Assembly: GCA_964020975.1 (NCBI GenBank) | Contig: OZ026614.1 | Coordinates: forward strand, 4,519,233 to 4,583,232 | From: Hermodice carunculata | Lineage: Eukaryota; Annelida; Polychaeta; Eunicida; Amphinomidae | Direction: 5' to 3' | Length of the DNA: 64,000 nt | Shown: positions 45,204 to 59,127 of the stretch, piece after piece | Layout: each line of letters begins with the position of its first letter | Position numbering within the stretch: the stretch's first letter is position 1 | The notes under the pieces: model-generated | The model's database searches: none | The model's input: only the letters and a program-made list of their open reading frames with translations | What the model was told of the DNA's origin: nothing | Program-made: the position numbers and the translations under genes

Positions 45204-48200
45204 TGATGAAATGAAATGAACTTTATTAGCTGCATCACAATTACATTTGCAATATTTTGCTATAGATACAGAGACACAATACAAGCACAAATAAACAAAA
45301 CATCAAAAACACATACTCAATACCACAGAGAAAACTTGCATCTTGACAAGGAACTTAAGGCGTAAAGAATTGCCAATCTACAAAAACAAACAAACAAACA
45401 TACAAAACAAAAACAAAAACAAAAAACTAACAAGCAAACAAACAAACAAGAAACACTAAAATGCTCCCCTTTTGTAAACAACGGCCGAGAAAAAAGTCAT
45501 CACAGAAACAATTTTATCACTATCGTCTGAATTCATTATAAATTCAAATTTATCTGTGTCATTTAAATCAGAGAAGGAAGGGAAAATATCATCTAAGGTG
45601 CTATATAAATTTTGACGTTCAGGATCGTAATTTTTTGCAGGTTGTTATTAGGTGTATCTCATCTTCTATTTCATTGCAATTGTCACACAGTCTTTCTTCT
45701 AACGGGATCTTGTGGGGTCTTTTATGCCTACCAGTTTCAATCTTTAAATCATGGGCGCTTATTCTAAATCGAGTGAAATAATGAACGGTCCTTAATTAAA
45801 AGTAGATATTTCTCCATTTCAAAGTTTCTTTTAAATTTTGTATAAGTTCTTAATTTCTTGTCTTCTCCGCAGTCATTTTCCCTAGATTTCGGCCACTGAA
45901 TATTGAATCTCCCTTTTAATCTTTTGTCCAAAATTTTTGAAGAAAATTCCTCAGTCTTATAGCCGACATTCTCCCACATTCTGTTGAAACCAAACATCTG
46001 GAATACATATCTTAATGACAATATCCATTTAAATTTTCCCGTTTCAATGTTATCAACGTTACAAAGGAAGCAGTCATACAGCAATGTATCGGGTCTCATG
46101 TGCACAATTCGTAACCAATTCTTACACATTTTTGGATATATTTAAAGTGCTAGGGGATATTCACCTAATTCAATGAGTACTGCTATATTCGTAGCTTTCT
46201 TGTGTACACCCAAACAGAAACGCAGGGAACTTAGATGGACTTTCTCGAAAGATGAATTTAGATAGCTGCTAATTTCGTTAACTGCTATATATTTATCAAA
46301 TGGTAACTCATATGGTCCCCAAATTTCACAGGCATATGTAAGAATCGGTGTTATCAGTTTATGAAGCAAACTCAACAGAATGGGTAAACTTATGTTAGAA
46401 TTAATGAATAATCGCTTAAGTCTGGATAAGGATCTCAATGCTTTATCACTAAGTGCTTTTATAGCTTAAGAGAAAGAACCACCCGTTTTGATTACTATTC
46501 GTAAATAACAATAATCGTGTACAATTTCCAAAAAGTTCGTTTCCTAAATCAAAGTTTCTTTTTAATTTTCTACCAGGCTTATTAAAGATCATTACTTTTG
46601 ATTTCTGTATATTTACTGTCAAATTCCATGTCTTACAGTATTTGTTGAGTTTGTTCAGGCTATTTTGTAGACCACTTTCACTTTCAGATAAGATGATTAA
46701 ATCGTCTGCATATAACAGACAATTTATAATTTTGTTATATAACTGTACCGGGCAGCAGTCGGGAGTAAAGATATCTGGTAAATCATTGATATATATGTTG
46801 AAAAGGGTGGGGCTCAGGGTACACCCTTGTCTAAGCCCATTGTTTAACATAATATAATCTGAGAGCCCACCTTTTAATTTCAGTTGTGCCAAAGCACCGT
46901 CATACATATCCTTGATAACATCGTATACTTTACCGCCAATATCACCCTGAAGCAATTTATACAATATGCCATCATGCCAAACCCTGTCAAAGGCCTGTTT
47001 AAAATCTACGAAACAAGCGAATAAATATTTTCCTTTTAGGCACAATTTGGTGTTCTTATCCACCAGGGTTTTCAATATAAATATATGGTCACTCGTTCGG
47101 GAATTTTCGAAGAAGCTTATATGACACTCATTCCTGATACACCTCGAGGTCAAGTGTTTCTGTAATCTATTATTGATAAGTCCGCAGAATATTTTTGACA
47201 AGCAACTTCCCAAAGATATACCTCGATATTTAGTTGGGTCCATAACTGAACCTCCTTTATGAAGAAGTGTCAGGAAGCTTACTTTCCATAAGGAAGGAAA
47301 ACAGCCAGTGGATAGAACAGAGTTGAATACTCTCAGTGCAGAAGGCATCAAAATGTCTTGGGATTTCTTCAGCATTTCGTTCAGAATAAGATCTTTATCT
47401 GGAGATTTTTTATTTTTGAGTTTCATAATTACATTTTTTATTTCATTTGCATTTATGCAAAAGTCCAACTCTGTAAAAGTAGGAATTTGGTTCGATGTGA
47501 TCATATCTTTCACTGACTGATAAAGACTGGACATTTTGGGTTCAATTCCCTCGGACATAATTTGAGAAAAATGTTGAAACCATGTATTTGCATCAATTTT
47601 GTCGCCAGGATTATTCTTTTGTGTACCAGTGATATTTTCTAATTCTCTAAGAAGGTCCCAAAATACTCTTGGATTACGTTCTTTGATGTTCATTAAATTA
47701 TTCACCAATGTATCTTTAAACAGCTTTTCCTTGGTTTTTGAAATTCGCTTAAATCGTCGTCTGGTTGAATAATATGACTGCCTCAGACTATAATTGGTGG
47801 AATCACGTGACACACACTTCGCTAGGTCTTTAACTGATCTATACAATTGGTAACATTTAAGGTCTGCATATTTCGGAAGTTTACCTTTCTTTGACTTTTT
47901 CTTCTTAAACTTGAGAAATAATTTGCCTGCTTTGAAGAGTATGTTTGAACGGACGGTCTTTCAGGTGCGATAGTGAGAGAGAGAGCAGAACGATCGCATG
48001 ATCAGAATTTAAAAGAGGAGTGAGAACACCACTGTTAAGCACCAGGCCAGGGGAGTCAGTGAAAATAAGAGCTTGCAGCTTTTCTGAGTATTCGGTTGCT
48101 CTTGTAGGTTCCTGTATAAGCTAATATAGGTTGTGATGAGAAACCAGGTTGAAGAGCGCTAAACCAAGATCACTATCCAGATGTAGTGAATTCTAGTCTG

Positions 48201-48500
48201 AGTATCTATCATTAGCGAATAGACTGTGGGTTGCTTTCAAGCGCTTTAGAGATGGAGGTATTCAAAGACTCAAGAAAGGCATCCCGTATTTCAGCAGGCT
48301 GGGCAGGAGGTAAATAATAATTTCCAATCAGTAAGATGTTGCATGGTAGAAAGACGTTTTATTTTTTTTGAAGTTAAGTGATGTTCATATTGTTTTTTGT
48401 ACAAGATATTAGGTCGAAAGCAGTGGTGTTTATAGCATTGCTATTTAACAATCGGAAACGACACGAAGTTTTGCTATAATACGGCACAAAAACATTCATG
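45204..48500 (-). mobile_element. LINE-D, longest non-LTR element in the window
   Basis: About 3.3 kb on the minus strand. It starts within a decayed endonuclease domain near 48500 (LISCTKNNMNI, LLIGNYYLPPAQPAEI, then IFTDSPGLVLNSGVLTPLL and SDHAIV at 48010-48060). A long polymerase frame follows (46449-47846): FVDFKQAFD at its residues 279-287, GLRQGCTLSP at 337-346 and an intact YADD at 379-382. After a frameshift near 46440 the C-terminal frames (46142-46438, 45764-46129) continue into a CDNC...H...C knuckle near 45670-45700. The end is AATAAAGTTCATTTCATTTC at about 45204. It lacks the 5' end and has several breaks, so it is not autonomous. It abuts LINE-C at 48526. Confidence 0.9.
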
Positions 48501-48525
48501 TAAACAACATAAGTAAGATATCTTT

Positions 48526-51030
48526 ATGATAGATTGCAATAGTAGCTGTAAATGGAACAATGTCAGACCTAAAATATGTATCCTGTGGCGTCCTCAGGGG
48601 TCGATCTTGGGACCGACGTTGTTCCAGATCTATGTGAATGATATGTCCCAGGCAGTAGATTGTAGTCTACTTCTATATGCAGATGATTCAATTCTTCTAT
48701 CGAGTAGAAAAAATGCAAACGAAATAGAAACTACCCTGAGTAGAAAAATGGATTCTTTGAGTAGCTGGTTAATTGGCAATAAGTTGTCATTATACTTGCG
48801 GAAAACCGAATCCATATTATTTTGACCACCTCGTAAATTGAAAGAGAAATCGCTAACTGTCATGTGTAATGGTACAAACATTGACCAAAAGACCATGTTA
48901 TATATCTGGGTCTTCGCCTCGACAATACCTTATCAGGGGATAACTTAGCAAAAGATGTCATTGCCAAATGCAACAACAGATTAAAATTTTTATATAGAAA
49001 TGGTCACTGTTTGGATATGCACAGAAAAAAAAACATTATGTGCGGCATTGATACAGTGCCATTATGATTATGCCTGTTCTACATGGTATTCCTCAGTATC
49101 TTAAAAATTTAAAACAAAAATGGAAACCCACCAACACAAAATGGCCAGATTTATTCTGGATACAAATTCGAGATCACATATCGGAAGTCATGAAACTTGG
49201 AGACTAAAATGGCTAAATGTTAAAAAAAAAAGTCATACAAATAAAATTGAACAATATGCATAGGCTCACACATAAAAAAGCTCCTGAATACCTACAGGAA
49301 ATCTTTGAAAAATTATTGCGAAATAATAGCTACATAGGTAGAAATAATCAAATTCCATACATAGTCCTAATAATGAAAAAAGGCGCTGGTCGTAACACGT
49401 TCATTTACACAGGTATATAGGAATGGAATGATCTTCCTTAACATTTAAAACATATTAAGAATTTAACAACATTTAAACAGGCCATTAAACAGCATCTATC
49501 AAAAAAGATGTTCAGTGATGAAAGTGATGCTTTTATAGCAGCGTCATCGAGCTCTTACCAAAAACACATGTGAATATAAGATATAACAAAACGGTAAATT
49601 ACCCAATCAGAAAAGTACTCAGTATCTATCCAACGAAGTTGATTTTCTTCGTCATCCCTTACTGCGCATGTGCACATGGGCGCAGACATTGCGTTTTTAG
49701 GCACCACGAGTAATTTTCGCAGTTTTATTCACACCAAAGTCTCACACTCACCGGCCTTAACGGAAATCATGTCAATGATTCATAACTGGGCTTCAAAAAA
49801 CGTTGTCGGCAGAGTGTAATGAATGATAAGGATTCTCCGACTTGCATCGTTAACACCTCGATGGATCGTGGACCTGGCAAACACGCTGCTGGGGCTGGAA
49901 GTTGGTTTCCGCGGAATTGTAAAACTTGACAAGTGTGAGGGTAACCTAAATAAACATCCCAAAGTATGTAGTATTTGTTGCGCATGTTGCATCTCACCTT
50001 ACTAATATCTGCACACTGTGCAGTCACCTGGTCGCTTCTCTGGGCCTTCCAGATCTCAACTTCCAGCCACACTTATCCCCCCCCCCCCCAGGAGCCCCAA
50101 AACGCCATGTTGCAAAAGCCTGCTCCGATTTTGGTGTTGTCGCGCAACAATACAACAATCACTATCCGCACGCACTACGTCTCTGCTACAGGATAGGACA
50201 CTAGTTCAAAGGCGATATGAAAATTTTGGGAATATTACTTAAATTTGTGTAACAGTGTCTAACAAAAAAACAAACAAACAAACAAACAAAAAAAAGCTAT
50301 ACGGCAAATAATTTCGTTCATTTGTTCAAGGTTGATAGTCTCGCTCCTCTAGAATCGTTTAGTAAATGGCCGCTAGAGGGACCTAAAGACCAGGTGCTAT
50401 GTACTGCCTGATTCACTTACGTTATTATCGCTACTTTGTTATCCTAACGCTTGCATCTTATGCTATGCCTACAACATATTATATTTCTGAAAATTCCTCA
50501 TCCTTGTACATATTCCTGTTATTCAAGACACGTGGCCAGCTTTACCTGGTCACTCGTTTTGATAACTTCCACTAAGCTATTTCGGAAATGACCATCAAAT
50601 TTCTGGTTTTTAACTCTATTATTTATTTCATTAATGGGAAAACATATAACTGGTGTACATAAAATCCTGTGATACGAGTCTATTTACAGAAACTTTGTAT
50701 ATTTATTCTAAACATTATCTTTATTTCATATCACATATGTATATGTTTATGTACAAATGTTTTAATATCTATTTATAGAGCTTACTTCAGGTTTTCTTAA
50801 CCTCAAGTTGCAGATTCAATTTGTCTGTTTGTTTTGTTTGTATTTTTTAATTTTTTAATTTTTTTATTTTTTTTTTATTTTTTATTTATTTTTTTTGGTC
50901 TTTTTATTTATTTTTTCCCCTCTGGACCATCATGGAAATAAGTCAGTAGACTTTCTGGTGCCATCCTAGGTTCCTTACAGTATGCTATTGTTTTTGCTGT
51001 AAATGAACCTGAATAAAGTCAATCAATCAT
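48526..51030 (+). mobile_element. LINE-C, 5'-truncated copy interrupted by a ~0.94-kb insertion
   Basis: Plus strand. The frame at 48526-48825 reads PQGSILGPTLFQIYVNDMS and YADDSILLSS (intact YADD), then decays through several shifts: a YLGLRLDNTLSGDN-like segment near 48900-48950, MHRLTHKKAPEYLQEIFEKL near 49257, and LTTFKQAIKQHLSKKM near 49460-49510. The 3' UTR resumes at about 50517 and ends AATAAAGTCAATCAATCA near 51025. The same trailer closes the minus-strand copy at 56044-58640. Confidence 0.85.
49575..50516. other. Unidentified insertion within LINE-C
   Basis: By comparison with the copy at 56044-58640 this stretch interrupts LINE-C near the coding end/3'-UTR boundary. It holds a C-tract (50077-50090), an (AAAC)n tract near 50262-50292, and overlapping frames at 49767-50072 with no recognisable product. 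I found no clear terminal repeats. Confidence 0.5.
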
Positions 51031-51151
51031 TCGATACTACAAAAGAAGATTAGCTTCACAGCATATCTGTCTGGGTGTCTTCAAAATGAGAACAGTTTGA
51101 AATGCCACAATTTGCTACTTGTTCAGCATAATCTAAATTTTGTATATTAGC

Positions 51152-51862
51152 GTACTATAAACAAATTGCTATGTGTAAACGAAACTTGGCTGCGCTCACA
51201 CGAACTTGGTTTAATTTGTGACAATTTGAAGTATTTGCAAAACTTCAATGCATGATACCAATGCTTCGTTTTCGGGTCGTCCCTTTGGGGGTTTGGCTGC
51301 AATATGCAGGTCATCAAATGGGTTTAACTTTCGTATGCTAGATGCATACAGTGAAACAATACTACCGATTGTCGTGAGCGATACATCTGGCAAACCTGTA
51401 CAAATTATTGTCTGCATATAAATGCCATTCTTTCAACAAGGTAACCCCAAACAAACCGAGTTATAAATTGAAACTATTGATTGCTTGCAAGCCGTCCTCG
51501 ATTCGTATAGCATGTTAGCTCCTGTAAAAAGTTGTGGAGATTTTAATGTCCAACTCCCGAATTCACACAAGTTACATAAACGTTGGTACTCGTCCTCCCG
51601 GTTCAACCCTCACAGTAGTATTATGTTCGACTTCCTTGCGTCAAATGATATGATGACTGCAGACTTTATCCCCGATAAGAGTGTTGGTTACACACAGAAA
51701 TATTTATGCATGGAATACTTATGCATGGTTAGACCGTATTACATCCAATAAAAAAGATGCTGATAGTATTGTCCGCTGCTGCATTGTACCGGAAGAAAGT
51801 TCTAATGTTATCGACCACCTGCCGGTGAGACTAGAATTTATGATTAATGTTCACACCAAATT
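51152..51862 (+). mobile_element. LINE endonuclease-domain fragment
   Basis: Reads VNETWLRSHELGLICDNLKY near 51175-51235, then, after shifts, a GDFNVQLPNSHKL segment near 51537-51575 and an IDHLPVRLEFMI segment near 51810-51845. These are the ETWL, GDFN and DH blocks of AP-type LINE endonucleases. It lies inside the periodic element. No polymerase part is present. Confidence 0.78.
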
Positions 51863-52119
51863 AAAATGCTACAACTTTGGTTCTTGGTCCATTGGATGAG
51901 GCCATGTCACAAACTTATAAACTGCAGTTTTAATGACACCACTATCTGTAATAGCTTGAAGCTATTCAAGATCTTGTGTATTTGCCTAATTTGCATTAAT
52001 TAAAAGCCTACAACAATTGAAGTTGGAATGGTCCCTCTATGTATAATAGTTTTGAAGTTCTTCAAGATTTAGATTTTGTGTATTCACCTTATTTGCATAA
52101 ATATAAAACCCACAACTTT

Positions 52120-53499
52120 TGTTTGGTTTAAACGAATATTACTGGCAAAAAACAATTGGCTGATAGGCTCTGCAGCCTAAATAAGGGCCTCGTGTACATT
52201 TATAACAAGACTAGAATGAGTTTGCGGGCACCAATATACAGACAGATCACACATGGGACCAGAAACAGGAAGAGCAAAAAAAAAGGGGGGGGGGGATTGC
52301 TGTGTAAGCATAAATACAAGTAGAAATAGTTGTAGAGGATTACCAGATTTAAACCATGATCTTTTTCTACCAGATAATTTAATATACTTATGGACGGCCT
52401 AAAAAATTTCCACATTTTGACTTCTATTCCGAACAGTAAAGTTTTCAAGATAAAAGTACCAAGAGTTATTATTTTACATTACAGGTCGTTCCGTAGTATT
52501 ACAGACTTATTAAAGAAAAAGTGATAGATAGTTTCCCGATTAGCTCCCGTGAGCATGAAGGAGAATCTACAACGCCAATTTTGTACAGATCATTATTCAG
52601 CTGGCTACAGCCCATTCTCATTTTTGAAGTGATTATGGCAATTTTCCTATCTCCAGCCAGCTCAACAGATTCCAGTCTATCCCTGTCAGGCTTTGCACGT
52701 CCATCTCAGACCAAACTGGCATACTAGAGGCAACTAGTACTCAAACACCACACGTTCAAAAACCTTACCTACACAGCTTAATAAAGAAATAGGTCTGTTT
52801 GAAACTTACAGTTAGAAAGAGAAAGGTTAAGTATTTTCGCAACAGAAGAGGTAATACTCGGAGCTGCCTCCCTTAACAGCTGGGGACCAATACCATCCTG
52901 TCTACATGCCTTGTCAATATCCAAAGATTTTAAAAATATCTTGAACACTATCTTCGTCTAAAACAATGACTTCCAGCAAATTTAGAGAGTCTTGAACCTT
53001 GCTAGGTAAAGAGAAAGCGGAAGAGTCAACATCGGATTGTTTAAGAAAATGTTCATTGGAGGCTTCGGCTTAAGATTTACTATCAGACAGGACCAAACTG
53101 TTTGATAGTACAGAAGGCATTGATTGATTATAATTACCAAACATGAAGTGTTTAACCATTTTCACCATTTTTTGAAACTGCCCGTCATTTACAAGGTTAC
53201 ATTGTTTATTATGGTAATGGCCTTTAGCTTTCCTTGAATCACTTATGTACTTGTTCCGCAGCTCACGAAAATACCTCCCAATGTGAGGGTTTTCGTTTGA
53301 AACCTTCGCCTCTGCACGTACCCTTTCCACTGTACGTTTTTAAGACGGGAATTTTGATGTGTACCAGCGAGAATAATTTTGTTTCATCCAGATACTTTTG
53401 TTTGGTATAAAGAGACGGACAATATTAGGAAATTCAATAGTCGAGGCAAAACAGACCACATCGACATCAGGAGAATTAAAGCAGGCATTCCAGTTCGTT
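52120..53499 (-). mobile_element. LINE-B, internally deleted copy with target-site duplication
   Basis: Minus strand. The 5' part (52740-53330) has the linker before the polymerase (RNKYISDSRKAKGHYHNKQ) and a DKACRQDGIGPQLLREA segment. The 3' part (52200-52640) has RMGCSQLNNDLYKIG and LKTLLFGIEVK, which match LINE-B at 2721-4365 (RMGCSSLKSDLFKKG, TETLLFGFK). The catalytic core between them is missing. The 3' end GTTTAAACCAAAC is the same as in the other copy. The flanking ACAACTTT occurs at 52112-52119 and again at 53500-53507, an 8-bp target-site duplication inside the periodic element. Confidence 0.85.
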
Positions 53500-54395
53500 A
53501 CAACTTTGGTTCATGGTTCATTGGATGCACCTATGTCACAAATCTATAAAGTAAAGTTTAAATGACACTTCTATCCATAATAGTTTTGAAGCGATAATAG
53601 TTTTGAAGCTGTTCAGGATTTAAATTTTGTGTTCTCACCTAATTTGCATAAACAAAAATTCTTCAACTTTGGTTCCTGGTTCATTAGACGCGATTATGTC
53701 AAAAACCTATAAACTTAAGTCGGAATAACACCTCTATGTATACTAGTTTTTAAGTTATTCAAGATCCAAATTGTCTGTATTCACCCAATTTGCATAAATT
53801 GCAATTTTACACTTTTGGTTCTTTGGATGCATCTGTGTCACAAACCTCCAAACGGAAGTTGGAATGACACCTCTATCTATAATGGTTTTGGAGTTATTCA
53901 AGATTTAAATTTTGCATATTCACCCAGTTTTGCATAAATTAAAATCCTACAACTTTAGTTCGTGGTTCACTGGATGCGCTTTGCCACAAACCTATGAATT
54001 GAAGTTGGAATGGCATATCTATATATACTAGTTTTGGAGATATTCAACTTTTCAAATTTGCAGTGCCCCTAATTAGCCTAACTTAAAATGCTATAACTTC
54101 CATGTACTCTCCATTATATTGGCAGGTATGTCACACCTATATATGCACATTGAAAGTTTGTGTCTATCTGTAATAGCTTGGAAGATATGGTGCTTTTCAA
54201 ATTTTAATTTCTTCTAGTTTGCATAGTTTTAAACATCATGACTAATCCCAACGATTTGCACAGTTTCACTTGTAGGTCAGCCACCATGGCAAGTTTGGCG
54301 GTTTTCCGAATTAAAATGTCGTGAAATACTCTGCACAAATTTGGATGCTATGGGAAGAAAGAAATAAAGAATCCAAGGAAAAACAATATGTCTGC

Positions 54396-56043
54396 CACAT
54401 AATGAGTAAGCAGCCCTGCAAAGACCACGTGTGCACACGACAAGCATGTCTTCGGGCTCTTTTTCTCCACAGAAACATCGTTGGTTCAAAATAGTGCATT
54501 CGCAATTTAGTGATTACACATATCAATCTAAATTAGTGGTCTTTTGGTGAAAGAAAACATCGTAATCTGCTGTATAAATTCACCTTCTAGCGCAGGAGAT
54601 GACTATAAAAACAGGATCATTGCAAGCGCCCACAGACATGCAGGTGCGGATCGGGGAGGGGTGCTTCAGGTGCTCACGCACCCCCCCCCCCCCCCACACA
54701 CACGCACATATCTTATTTAATGTGCACGTCTTTGTAATCACAGTACTTTCTTCCAAAATGCATCAATTTGCATGCCCAGATTCATTTTTCCCGGGGCGCA
54801 TGTCCTCGGACCCCCTTAGTCCTTCTTCGCGAATTGCAAGCGCTCACAAGGGCACTACGCACTTTCCAAGTGCAGGACTTAGAACCCCGCGTGAACAAAA
54901 TCTGGATCCGACCCTGTAAACCACAACAGCGGTCTTCTATTTTGCCAGCCGAAGTTGCTTTTAGATTTTGTTTTCACAGCATAGGCTTACGGCTCGGACA
55001 AAGTTGGAAAAGTTTTATTTTGAATAAATTGTTGTTTAAGTCCATTTCATATTTAGACATTAATAGCGCCAAAGTGAACATGAAGTTGGACAAATGAGAC
55101 CCGCTTTTGTGGAAAAGTATTTATACACTGTTTTATCAAAGCCATTTTTAAAAATTCATATAAAAAGGCAGTTCCTGTGGTACTGGCAGGCTGCGCTTTC
55201 CAACAAAGGACAGTTTTCACCAGTGACGTTCATAGGCCATTTGTATACAGTTAGCCCTAAGATCACGTTGATTGGAAAACAATCATTCTTTTATTGACTG
55301 GCAGAAAACCCTTGTTCTCATGAACCCGTTCGGCTACATGCAGTCATCATGCGTCATAAGGGGCTATGTCACTTGTCACAGTTAACAGCATATTCACTTT
55401 AGGCTCCCCTATTTACGTTAATTTGCTCAAAGCTTGACAACGGGCATGTGAGGGACCACATAAAAGACCCCCCCCCCAAAAAAAAATGATGGAGGAAGAG
55501 GAGGGGAAGGAGGAGGAGGAGGGTTGGCTTGTCGTGATACGCACACAAATTAGGCTTAATGGGCATACGTCTAAAAAAACAATAAGCACCACACAAAAAA
55601 CCACTTTCACGAGTATTTCCATCTTCCAAGCTTTTCATTTGTTTCACTACTGGGCATTGAATCACGAGCTTTCCACACGCCTACAGTTAAGATTCCTAGG
55701 ACTGTCCCTTCAGTAGGCCTAGGCCTACTGCATACTGGCCATCTACTACTCACTGAGTTGACTTATAAACCTACAGCCTAGGCTATAACGGCTGTTCATG
55801 TGCTTACCCTCGACACCAACTGATCATGTTATCACAATTTCAATCAGAAAATACGATAAAGAGTAAAAAATAGAAAACAGTAGTCTGCCCAGCATAGGGT
55901 CGTCACTTCCTGCCATGCACTCACCCACCCGCGTCACTATCACGGGGCTATTTAGGGGATCTATTAAAATGTTTTTATAAGGTGGTAAGGGGCCATGTCA
56001 CTTGTCGATGTCAAAAACTCTCAAATATTTGGTCTCCAGTGGA
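54396..56043. other. No supported gene; possible unclassified repeat 54590-54920
   Basis: GC-richer patch with a C-tract (54680-54695) and a CTGGATCCGACCCTG-like end near 54900. It has the look of an interspersed repeat, but no second copy is in this window. A purine-rich GGAGGA tract lies at 55486-55522. Confidence 0.35.
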
Positions 56044-58640
56044 TGATTGATTGATTGAATAACTTTATTTAGGTTCATATACAATTAAAAGCATACATAA
56101 AGGATTGCATCAGAAAGTCTGCCGACTTATTTCCGTGCTGATCCGGTTAAAAAAGCACACACTAAAGAATCAAATACTTAAGATTAAGAAAACTTGAACT
56201 CAAAATATAGATATAAATATTTGTACACTAGCATATACATATATAATATAAGATATTGTTTAGAATAAATATACAAAGTTTATATAATAACTTGTATCAC
56301 GGGATTTTATGTACCAGTCATCTGTTTGTCCCACTAATGAATTAAGTTATGGAAATTCAAAATGATTATCCAAACATTTGATGATCAAGTTAGGATAGTC
56401 TGAGAATAGGTATTGAGACAAACGGCCAAATAAATCTGGCCACATCTCCTGAACCAAAGCAATATCTAAAAAGATGAAGTATTTTCAATAATACATAAAG
56501 GAAGCATTTTCCTCAATAAACATATTCGACAAATGCCGTTTGACTGCCTGTTGAAAGGTTACTAAATTCTCAATTTGTTTGAACTCATTCCTGCCTGATA
56601 GAAGACTGATTCAACAGCTTTCCTTGGCGCTCTCTGGGCGCCAAGAAAAGCTGTTGACCATGGACATATAATTTGGAATGACCTTCCATGCAAGGTTCAT
56701 CCAAAATTTTGACAAATATTCCCTAAATTAGTGAAATACAATAAGAGGACATTCAGATATTAGCGGGAAAAAGCGTTATTAGGGTGGAATGAGTTAAATG
56801 TAAAGAGAGATCATTCCATTCGTTTATACATGTACCTGTGCAAATGGATCGGCTGCCATCAGCACATTTTTTCATTAGTGGGACTATTTATGACATTTGA
56901 TTATTTTGCCTTTGGGACGTTTATTTTTCAAGAATTTTCAAAGTTTTTCTGCATGTATTGAGGAGCCTTTTTATATTTATCCCTATGCATAGTGTTTAAT
57001 TTGATTTGTATGACTCTGTTTTGTTTTTGTTTTTAAACATAAAGCCATTTCAGTCTCCACAGTTCGTGACTTCCAATATGAGATCTTGAATTTTTATCCA
57101 AAATGAACCTGGCCGTATTGTTTTTGTGTGCAATTTCGTTTTGTATTTTTGGGATGAGGAATATCAACTGGAGCAAGCATAACTTTAATGAAACTGTATT
57201 GGTGATGAACACAAACGCTTTTTTGTGTGCATATCCAAACAGTCACTACTGCTGTATGCAAATTTTTATCTGTTATTGCATTTGGCAGTGACATCTTCTG
57301 CAATGTTATCCCCGGATGAAGTATTATCGAGGTGTAGACCCAAGTATTTGACATGGTCTTTTTGGTCAATGTGTTTACCACTACATATGACAGCGATGTC
57401 TTGTTTAATTTATGAGGTGGTCCAAATAATATGGATTCGGCTTTTTTCTAAGTGTTATGACAACTTATTGTCAATTAACCAGTTACTTATTTAATCCATA
57501 TTTCTAGTCAAGGCAGTTTCAATTGCGTTGACATTTTATCCACTCGATAGAAGAATTGAGTCATCTTCATATAGGAGTAGATTACAATCCACTTCCGGGA
57601 ACATATCATGTACATTCACCTGGAACAATGTCGGTCCAGGATCGACCGCTGAGGGGCGCCACAGGATACATACTTTAAGTGCGACATTGTTCCATTTACA
57701 GGCACTGTTTGCAGTCTGTCATAAAGGTGCCATTCAAACCATCTGACTGCTGATTAATCAAGACCAATTCCTGACAATTTTTGACACAACTTCTAATGGT
57801 TCACCGTGTCAAATGCTTTTTGAAAAAAACCAACAGAATCACATCAATATAATTACTTTTTTTCTGTTTCCTTTTTTATAAGATCGGTCAATTAAATCAA
57901 GCAGAACATAGGTCGAAGGCCTGACTGGTATTTCCAAGGTATATTCTTGTGTCGTAAGAATTTTTCAAACTAATCACAAATTGTTCTCTCTAAAACTTAA
58001 GACAGAATGCATAAAATTGACACTGGTCTGTGGTAACTTGCCTCAAGTGTACTTTGTTTTTTTATGTAAGCGAGTCACTCTGTCCATTTTTAGTTCTTTG
58101 GGAAATTGACCAGGCTTTTATTACTGTCAATATTCTTTAAGAATTTTTGAACAGAATCTTCTGATTCCTGCTGAAAATTGAGCCCCCACCCTCTGTTATG
58201 CCTTGGTCATTATAAAACTGTTGCAGCTTGGCAATACAACAATTACATAATGTAGTAGGGATATGTTTCACGACAGTATGGGCCACAGTAGTGAAATAGC
58301 GGTGGAATTTTTCAGCCACCTAATTTCCATCGTGGCAAATTTCACCATTTTCTATCTTTAATCCATTTTTTTATTATTTCTGTTGTTTTCATAGCCCAAG
58401 CATTTCAAAGTTTTCCAGAGCTTTTTACTGTCATGTCTATCAGCAATTTTATTCTCATAATATTCTGATTTGGACCTTTTTACCAGACACTGGATATATG
58501 ATTTGTTATCCGACAGTATTCTTTGTAGAGTTCATCATCTTCATGCTTCCTGCTCCGTATAATATTTTGTCTCTTTTTTATGTTTCATAATATCTGTTTA
58601 GTTATCCAAGTTCGGTTCTACTCTTGATCCTAACGCAGAT
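56044..58640 (-). mobile_element. LINE-C, second copy, heavily decayed
   Basis: Minus strand. From the 5' side: SEYYENKIADRHDSKKLWKT near 58400-58460; a KFHRYFTTVAHTV segment near 58265-58310; the polymerase region with many shifts (RLQTVPVNGT, YVSCGAPQRSILD near 57650-57700); YLGLHLDNTSSGDN near 57300-57345; a KAPQYMQKNFEKFL segment near 56930-56970; and LVTFQQAVKRHLSNM near 56530-56575. The 3' trailer ends AATAAAGTTATTCAATCAAT near 56050. A hairpin element (56611-56657) has inserted in it. It is older than the plus-strand copy, judging by the number of breaks. Confidence 0.83.
56611..56657. repeat. Short perfect-stem hairpin element inside LINE-C
   Basis: 20-bp arms (TCAACAGCTTTCCTTGGCGC, 56611-56630; complement at 56638-56657, one mismatch) with a 7-nt loop. 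The stem and the preceding AAGACTGA also occur at 63126-63192. Confidence 0.9.

Positions 58641-59127
<487 letters not shown>

Larger units (their letters stand above)
51033..54395 (+). repeat. Periodic-core element, second copy, split by two LINE insertions
   Basis: Segments 51033-51151, 51863-52119 and 53500-54395 together match the uninterrupted copy at 39993-40876, with the same start (GCTTCACAGCA) and end (AAAACAATATGTCTG). About six diverged units of roughly 140-165 bp remain. The gaps are filled by a plus-strand LINE endonuclease fragment and a minus-strand LINE-B. Confidence 0.82.

Noticed and set aside
49767-50072. 101-codon minus frame and overlapping plus frames
   Set aside because: Lie within the insertion in LINE-C, overlap each other on both strands, and show no recognisable motif.
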